A DNA stretch of 8,964 bases from Candidatus Thiodiazotropha sp. (ex Gloverina cf. vestifex) (GTDB taxonomy: Bacteria; Pseudomonadota; Gammaproteobacteria; Chromatiales; Chromatiaceae), in the NCBI GenBank assembly GCA_025656435.1, contig JAHXHT010000078.1, positions 1 to 8,964 of the forward strand, in the 5' to 3' direction. The translations under genes and the position numbers were made by a program. A model generated the notes under the pieces. The model ran no database searches. It saw only the letters and a program-made list of their open reading frames with translations, and was not told the DNA's origin. Each line of letters begins with the position of its first letter. Positions within the stretch are counted from its first letter, which is position 1. This document shows positions 5,337-8,964 of the stretch, piece by piece.

Positions 5337-6800
5337 ATGAGCGAGAAGAAAACGATGACAACCGCAGCCGGCTGTCCCGTAGCCGACAATCAGAATTCAG
5401 TCACTGCCGGCCCAAGAGGACCGGTCCTGATGCAGGATGTCCATCTGCTGGAAAAGATGGCCCACTTCAGCCGGGAACGTGTCCCCGAACGGGTGGTGCA
5501 TGCAAAGGGGGCTGGCGCCTACGGCAAATTCACCGTCACCGGCGACCTCTCCCAATACACCTGCGCAAAGCTCTTCTCTAAGATTGGCAACAGCTGCGAA
5601 ACCTTTGTGCGCTTCTCCACTGTCGCGGGAGAGCTTGGCTCCGCTGACACGGTACGCGACCCTCGCGGTTTCGCGATCAAGTTCTATACCGAAGAGGGCA
5701 ACTGGGACCTGGTGGGTAACAATACTCCGGTCTTCTTCATCCGCGACCCGCTGAAATTCTCCGACTTCATCCACTCGCAGAAACGCCTCCCCGATACCGG
5801 CATGCGCGACAACACCATGCAGTGGGACTTCTGGTCCCTGTCGCCTGAGTCACTGCACCAGGTCACCTGGCTGTTCGGTGAACGGGGCATACCGCGCACC
5901 CTGCGCAACATGGATGGCTTCGGCAGCCATACCTTCAGCCTGTGGAATGCCCAGGGAGAACGCTACTGGGTGAAGTGGCATTTCAAGACCGTACAGGGTA
6001 TCGACTGCATGCCCGCCGATGAGGCAGCGCAGATCGCAGGACAGGACCCCGACCACCATCGCCGAGATCTCCACCAAGCCATCGAGAGGGGAGACCATCC
6101 ACTGTGGACGGTGAAGGTACAGATCATGCCCGAGGCCGACGCAGCCGACTATCATCTCAATCCCTTCGACCTCACCAAGGTCTGGCCCTATAAAGACTAT
6201 CCGTTGATTGAGGTAGGCGAACTGGAGCTCAACCGCAACCCGGTGAACCACTTTGCCGAAGTGGAACAGGCAGCCTTCGAGCCCGGCAACCTCCCCCCCG
6301 GCTTCGGTGCCTCACCGGATAAGATGTTGCAGGCCAGGCTGATGTCCTATCCCGATGCCCACAGATATCGCATCGGCATCAACTACGCCTCGCTGCCGGT
6401 CAACAAACCACGCTGTCCGGTGCACAGCTACCATCGTGACGGCCACATGCGCTTCGATGGCAATGGCGGCACGGAACCTGTCTACCAACCCAACAGCTTC
6501 AACGGTGCGGCAGACGACTATAGCGTGCAGGAGCCACCGCTTCAGATCGACGGTGATGCGGATCGTTATGACCATCGTACCGGCAACGACGACTATACTC
6601 AGACCGGAGACCTCTACCGTCTGATGAGTCCGCAAAAGCAGCAGGAGCTGATCGACAATCTGGTTGGTGCCATGAGCGATGTACCCCGTGATATTCAGCT
6701 TAGGCAGATTGCCCACTTCACCCAGGCTGACCCGACCTATGGCGAGGGTGTTGCCAGAGGCCTGGGTATCGAAGGTGATGCCTTGGCCAAAGCTGGTTAA
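5337..6800 (+). CDS. katA: monofunctional heme catalase (small-subunit type)
   Basis: The enzyme converts hydrogen peroxide to water and oxygen. It has 487 residues from the ATG at 5337, the usual small-subunit length. The key residues are present: catalytic His55 in ERVVHAKGAGAYGKF, the distal Asn in GNNTPVFFIRD (about 127-137), and heme-ligand Tyr338 in ARLMSYPDAHRYR. I chose the start at 5337 because GGAGA (5325-5329) lies 7 nt before it; an in-frame ATG at 5322 would add METQN but has no ribosome-binding site and overlaps that signal. There is no signal peptide, so it is probably cytoplasmic. It is divergent from oxyR behind an OxyR operator, so peroxide induction is expected. A strong terminator follows. 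Confidence 0.96.
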   Translation: MSEKKTMTTAAGCPVADNQNSVTAGPRGPVLMQDVHLLEKMAHFSRERVPERVVHAKGAGAYGKFTVTGDLSQYTCAKLFSKIGNSCETFVRFSTVAGELGSADTVRDPRGFAIKFYTEEGNWDLVGNNTPVFFIRDPLKFSDFIHSQKRLPDTGMRDNTMQWDFWSLSPESLHQVTWLFGERGIPRTLRNMDGFGSHTFSLWNAQGERYWVKWHFKTVQGIDCMPADEAAQIAGQDPDHHRRDLHQAIERGDHPLWTVKVQIMPEADAADYHLNPFDLTKVWPYKDYPLIEVGELELNRNPVNHFAEVEQAAFEPGNLPPGFGASPDKMLQARLMSYPDAHRYRIGINYASLPVNKPRCPVHSYHRDGHMRFDGNGGTEPVYQPNSFNGAADDYSVQEPPLQIDGDADRYDHRTGNDDYTQTGDLYRLMSPQKQQELIDNLVGAMSDVPRDIQLRQIAHFTQADPTYGEGVARGLGIEGDALAKAG

Positions 6801-6819
6801 ATCCTATCCTTAACCAATA

Positions 6820-6861
6820 ACGCCAGCTCCTCTCCCCGCGGAGAGGGGCTGGCGTATTTTG
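6820..6861 (+). terminator. intrinsic terminator of the catalase gene
   Basis: A 16-bp stem (arms 6820-6835 and 6840-6855, one G-T wobble) with a 4-nt CCGC loop, followed by ATTTTG. It begins 20 bp after the catalase stop. A second short perfect hairpin, GTGATGA-TCC-TCATCAC, follows at 6861-6877. Confidence 0.9.
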
Positions 6862-6907
6862 TGATGATCCTCATCACCTTCATCCAAATGCCACACAGTC
6901 TCGCCGC

Positions 6908-6947
6908 TTGCCATCACCCCCTGCTTGGGCTATGGATGGCAATCCAT
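6908..6947 (+). promoter_or_regulatory. two competing hairpins upstream of the CbiX-like gene
   Basis: TTGCCATC (6908-6915) pairs perfectly with GATGGCAA (6935-6942). ATGGAT (6932-6937) pairs perfectly with ATCCAT (6942-6947) across a 4-nt loop. The second uses bases of the first, so only one can form at a time. They lie 37-76 bp before the start codon. This could be a small leader switch if the transcript starts upstream, but no T-run or known riboswitch core is seen; I could not find a convincing cobalamin (B12) box. Confidence 0.25.
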
Positions 6948-6983
6948 TAACCTGACAACTGATATGTAGTACTTTAAGCAAAC

Positions 6984-7838
6984 ATGAAATCACCCACGAT
7001 TCTGCTGGTGGATAACGGCTCCAGCAGCGCCGAGGCCACACTCAATCTTCGGCGCCTGGCGTCAGCATTGAGTATTCAGGCCGATCTGCCTATCCATCCA
7101 GTCTCACTGCAACATGCGGAGAAGATACCCTGCGAGTTACTTGATGGTATCCCGGCAGATACCTTTACCCCTTTCATGAAACAGAGACTTGCCCTGGGTG
7201 AACGGGAATTTCTGTTGTTGCCTCTTTTCTTCGGCCCCAGCCGAGCCCTATCAGCCTTTATTCCTGATCAGGTAAAAAAGCTGCAGTCCCAATATGGGCA
7301 TTTCATACTATGCCAGACTCCCGCACTCTGCCCATTGCCCGCAGGAGAACCCCTGTTGGCAAAAATCCTATGCGATCAGCTAGCTACCGTTTCGAAGGGG
7401 AATCCACTGACACGCGTGATTCTGGTAGATCATGGTTCACCGATGCCCGAGGTGACGGCGGTGCGCACCTACCTCGCCGAGGAGATGCAAAAACGGCTAG
7501 GTGCAGAGGTCAAACTTCAGCAGGCCGTCATGGAACGTCGCGAAGGCACAGCCTATGACTTTAATGGAGAACTGCTGGAGGGTGCCCTCAACCAGGCCGC
7601 CGCTACCGATAAAAAAATACCCATCTATCTCTCACTGCTCTTCCTCTCACCCGGCCGGCACGCCGGCAGCGGAGGGGACATTGAGTCTATCTGTGAAGCA
7701 GCCCGTCAACGCCATTCAGGTTTACCCATCTTCACCAGCCCGCTGGTGGGAGAACATCCCGAGTTACTCGACATATTCCACAATCGACTCCTGGCCGCTC
7801 TAAAATCACCAGAAAATATAGTCCACATATCTGGCTAA
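6984..7838 (+). CDS. cbiX: two-domain CbiX/sirohydrochlorin-chelatase-like protein
   Basis: The 284-residue protein consists of two tandem chelatase-like domains (about 1-135 and 142-275), each opening with the same strand-loop: ILLVDNGSSSAEA (6-18) and VILVDHGSPMPEV (145-157). In this family two histidines hold the metal (Co, Ni or Fe) for insertion into sirohydrochlorin. The second domain keeps both, His150 and His226 in SPGRHAGSGGDI. The first has Asn11 in place of the first His and no histidine in FGPSRALS. So only the C-terminal domain should be catalytic and the first may be structural. The target tetrapyrrole (siroheme, B12 or F430-like) cannot be told. There is no strong ribosome-binding site before the ATG. 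A VOC-fold gene follows 34 bp later on the same strand. Confidence 0.82.
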   Translation: MKSPTILLVDNGSSSAEATLNLRRLASALSIQADLPIHPVSLQHAEKIPCELLDGIPADTFTPFMKQRLALGEREFLLLPLFFGPSRALSAFIPDQVKKLQSQYGHFILCQTPALCPLPAGEPLLAKILCDQLATVSKGNPLTRVILVDHGSPMPEVTAVRTYLAEEMQKRLGAEVKLQQAVMERREGTAYDFNGELLEGALNQAAATDKKIPIYLSLLFLSPGRHAGSGGDIESICEAARQRHSGLPIFTSPLVGEHPELLDIFHNRLLAALKSPENIVHISG

Positions 7839-7872
7839 TCCATCACTAGGCTGAAAAAAGAGGAGAAGATCT

Positions 7873-8157
7873 ATGAATCCGAGAATCAGCATGATCACCC
7901 TTGGTGTTACCGACCTGGAACGATCTATCCGCTTCTATCGTGACGGTCTGGGATTTCCGCAAATGGAATCACCACCTTCAGTGGCCTTCTTTACCCTCAG
8001 CGGTAGTTGGCTTGGACTCTACGGTTATGAGGCCCTGGCGGAGGATGCCACCCTATCCTCCCAGGGCAGCGGCTTCCGAGGCTTCAGCCTGGCACACGTT
8101 GTCTGGAATTTAAATCTACCACGTAAAAGTTTCCGACACCCTATGGCCCGGACATAG
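7873..8157 (+). pseudogene. VOC/glyoxalase-fold protein, C-terminally truncated
   Basis: Residues 1-76 are a typical vicinal-oxygen-chelate N-terminal half: ISMITLGVTDLERSIRFYRD (5-24), then GLGFPQMES and AFFTLSGSWLGLYGYEALA, up to GFRGFSLAH. In relatives about 55-60 further residues follow, with the second beta-alpha-beta-beta module and a GYSGYF.DPDGH-type motif carrying a metal ligand. Here the sequence after about 8097 turns to VWNLNLPRKSFRHPMART and stops, and I find no trace of the missing half in any frame downstream, which points to a deletion rather than a simple frameshift. GAGGAGA lies 7 nt before the ATG, so translation start is intact. It is probably non-functional as an enzyme. 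Confidence 0.7.
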
Positions 8158-8368
8158 ACACGAATGGATGAAAGATCACAGGAAAAGAGAGGCGCACGCC
8201 CGGGCACCATCTTTCCATGTAAAGGAAATTGAAAAAAAGCATCAGCAGCCTAAACCGACTTTATTGATATGAAGAAAACTCACAGTATGTCAGAGGAAAA
8301 GAAAACCCTATCTATCCCATTGATTCAAACATCTTGAGCTTTACCCAACACCTAACCAAAATTGTGTT
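8158..8368. other. intergenic region with an imperfect hairpin
   Basis: A 211-bp region between the truncated VOC gene and the last gene. It has an inverted repeat: ATGGATGAAAGAT (8164-8176) against ATCTTTCCAT (8209-8218), 10 bp with a 2-nt bulge, and a GC-rich palindrome GCCCGGGC (8198-8205) within the loop. No T-run follows. No transposase remnant or promoter is recognised. Confidence 0.35.
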
Positions 8369-8908
8369 ATGGATATCAATTGCTACAGTCGTCGTTTGTT
8401 ATCACCCTTTCATGGCGTACAGCAGGTTCTATCTATCCCAGGCGGGATTGCCGAAAGCTTGGATGGTCATGATTGGAAACTCTATGTTGCCGACGAGCGC
8501 ATTGTCAGCCATGCAGGCCTTTCAGAGGTCCGTTATGCTGACTGGAACCCGCGAGAAGGCCGCCAACGCTCAAGGATACGTGGCACTTCAAGCTCTGAGT
8601 TAATAGAGACCGTCGGCGAACAGCTCATTCAGGCCTTGGAATGCCATGCTCACCAAGTCCCGTTTCCAGCTGCCGACCGTTTTGAATGTTGGCTACTATA
8701 TGGGGAGAATCGAAAGCCGCTGGCCCTCCTCAACAGCACACTGAGGGATCACTCCCTATCAGAGGTCAATACACCTGCCTGGCATCCAGGAGGCGCATCA
8801 GGTCGCGGATTCCATTCTGAAGCCGGCGAGATAAGTGATCTCGCAGCACTCATCCGTCAAACAGCCGGAAAAGTGCCTAGGGAAGCTCTGAACGAATCCA
8901 TCGATTGA
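8369..8908 (+). CDS. hypothetical protein of unknown function
   Basis: A 179-residue soluble protein. From about residue 14 it looks like a coherent fold: GVQQVLSIPGGIAESLDGHD, then WKLYVADERIVSHAGLSEVR, RIRGTSSSELIETVGEQLIQ and ECWLLYGENRKPLALLNS. I have a vague memory of similar unannotated gammaproteobacterial proteins with the LYVA.E.IV.H.GLSE.RY pattern, some longer at the C-terminus; I cannot name a family. The ATG at 8369 is the only Met start after an in-frame stop at 8321-8323 but has no ribosome-binding site, and the first 13 residues look unlike the rest, so the natural N-terminus may have been lost or replaced. No membrane segment, signal peptide or catalytic motif is visible. Confidence 0.6.
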   Translation: MDINCYSRRLLSPFHGVQQVLSIPGGIAESLDGHDWKLYVADERIVSHAGLSEVRYADWNPREGRQRSRIRGTSSSELIETVGEQLIQALECHAHQVPFPAADRFECWLLYGENRKPLALLNSTLRDHSLSEVNTPAWHPGGASGRGFHSEAGEISDLAALIRQTAGKVPREALNESID

Positions 8909-8964
8909 GGGATAATGGTGCACATTCTAGGCCAATCATTATATAGACCCCATGAAGCAAACAA
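8909..8964. other. window end, no feature seen
   Basis: The 56 bases after the last stop show no hairpin with a T-run and no start of a further gene. Confidence 0.4.

Noticed and set aside
6862..6983. Cobalamin riboswitch upstream of the CbiX-like gene
   Set aside because: The only hint is a GCCACA string near 6889; the B12 box and the extended multi-helix core are absent and the region is too short.
8124..8140. CGTAAAAGTTTCCGACA, resembling from memory a motif found upstream of PEP-CTERM/exosortase genes
   Set aside because: No sigma-54 -24/-12 element is seen on either side and no PEP-CTERM gene follows. The recollection is not firm enough to claim it.
8334..8603. Alternative 89-codon frame overlapping the last gene, with a hydrophobic start
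   Set aside because: It overlaps a longer frame with much more protein-like composition and has no ribosome-binding site.

Overview
The window looks like an ordinary chromosomal stretch of a gammaproteobacterium. The OxyR, clade-3 catalase, CbiX-type chelatase and iron-containing redox enzyme resemble those of marine sulfur-oxidising gammaproteobacteria (Sedimenticola or Thiodiazotropha type). That placement is an impression from protein style, not a search. There are no RNA genes, CRISPR arrays or complete insertion sequences.

Left part (1-2960, nearly all minus strand). A nikR-type nickel regulator gene is broken after its 29th codon. Upstream of it lie a small one-pass membrane protein and a seven-helix membrane protein whose genes overlap by 8 nt, then a TrpD2/YbiB-like glycosyltransferase family 3 gene and a doubtful 75-codon ORF. 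A perfect 58-bp direct repeat sits at both ends of this block (28-85 and 2902-2959). In each place it interrupts or ends a minus-strand gene in the same orientation: nikR at one end, the heme-oxygenase-like gene at the other. In that orientation the repeat carries a stop codon in all three frames and an imperfect hairpin. It looks like a small dispersed, non-coding mobile repeat.

Middle part (2911-6861): a peroxide-defence block. oxyR (minus) and a monofunctional heme catalase gene (plus) are divergent around a 286-bp intergenic region that holds a near-canonical four-part OxyR operator. Downstream of oxyR on the same strand is a heme-oxygenase-like diiron/iron redox enzyme with its own ribosome-binding site and an upstream dyad. 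The catalase gene ends in a strong intrinsic terminator.

Right part (6984-8964, plus strand). A two-domain CbiX/sirohydrochlorin-chelatase-like gene has catalytic histidines only in its second domain. It is followed after 34 bp by a VOC/glyoxalase-fold gene that has lost its C-terminal half. Last is a conserved-looking hypothetical gene of unknown function with no clear start signal.

Common theme: peroxide sensing (OxyR), peroxide removal (catalase, which needs heme) and metal/tetrapyrrole handling (CbiX-like, heme-oxygenase-like, NikR remnant) sit side by side, but only the oxyR-katA link is directly supported by a regulatory site. I saw no clear new defence or mobile system. The most unusual signal is the 58-bp gene-ending repeat.
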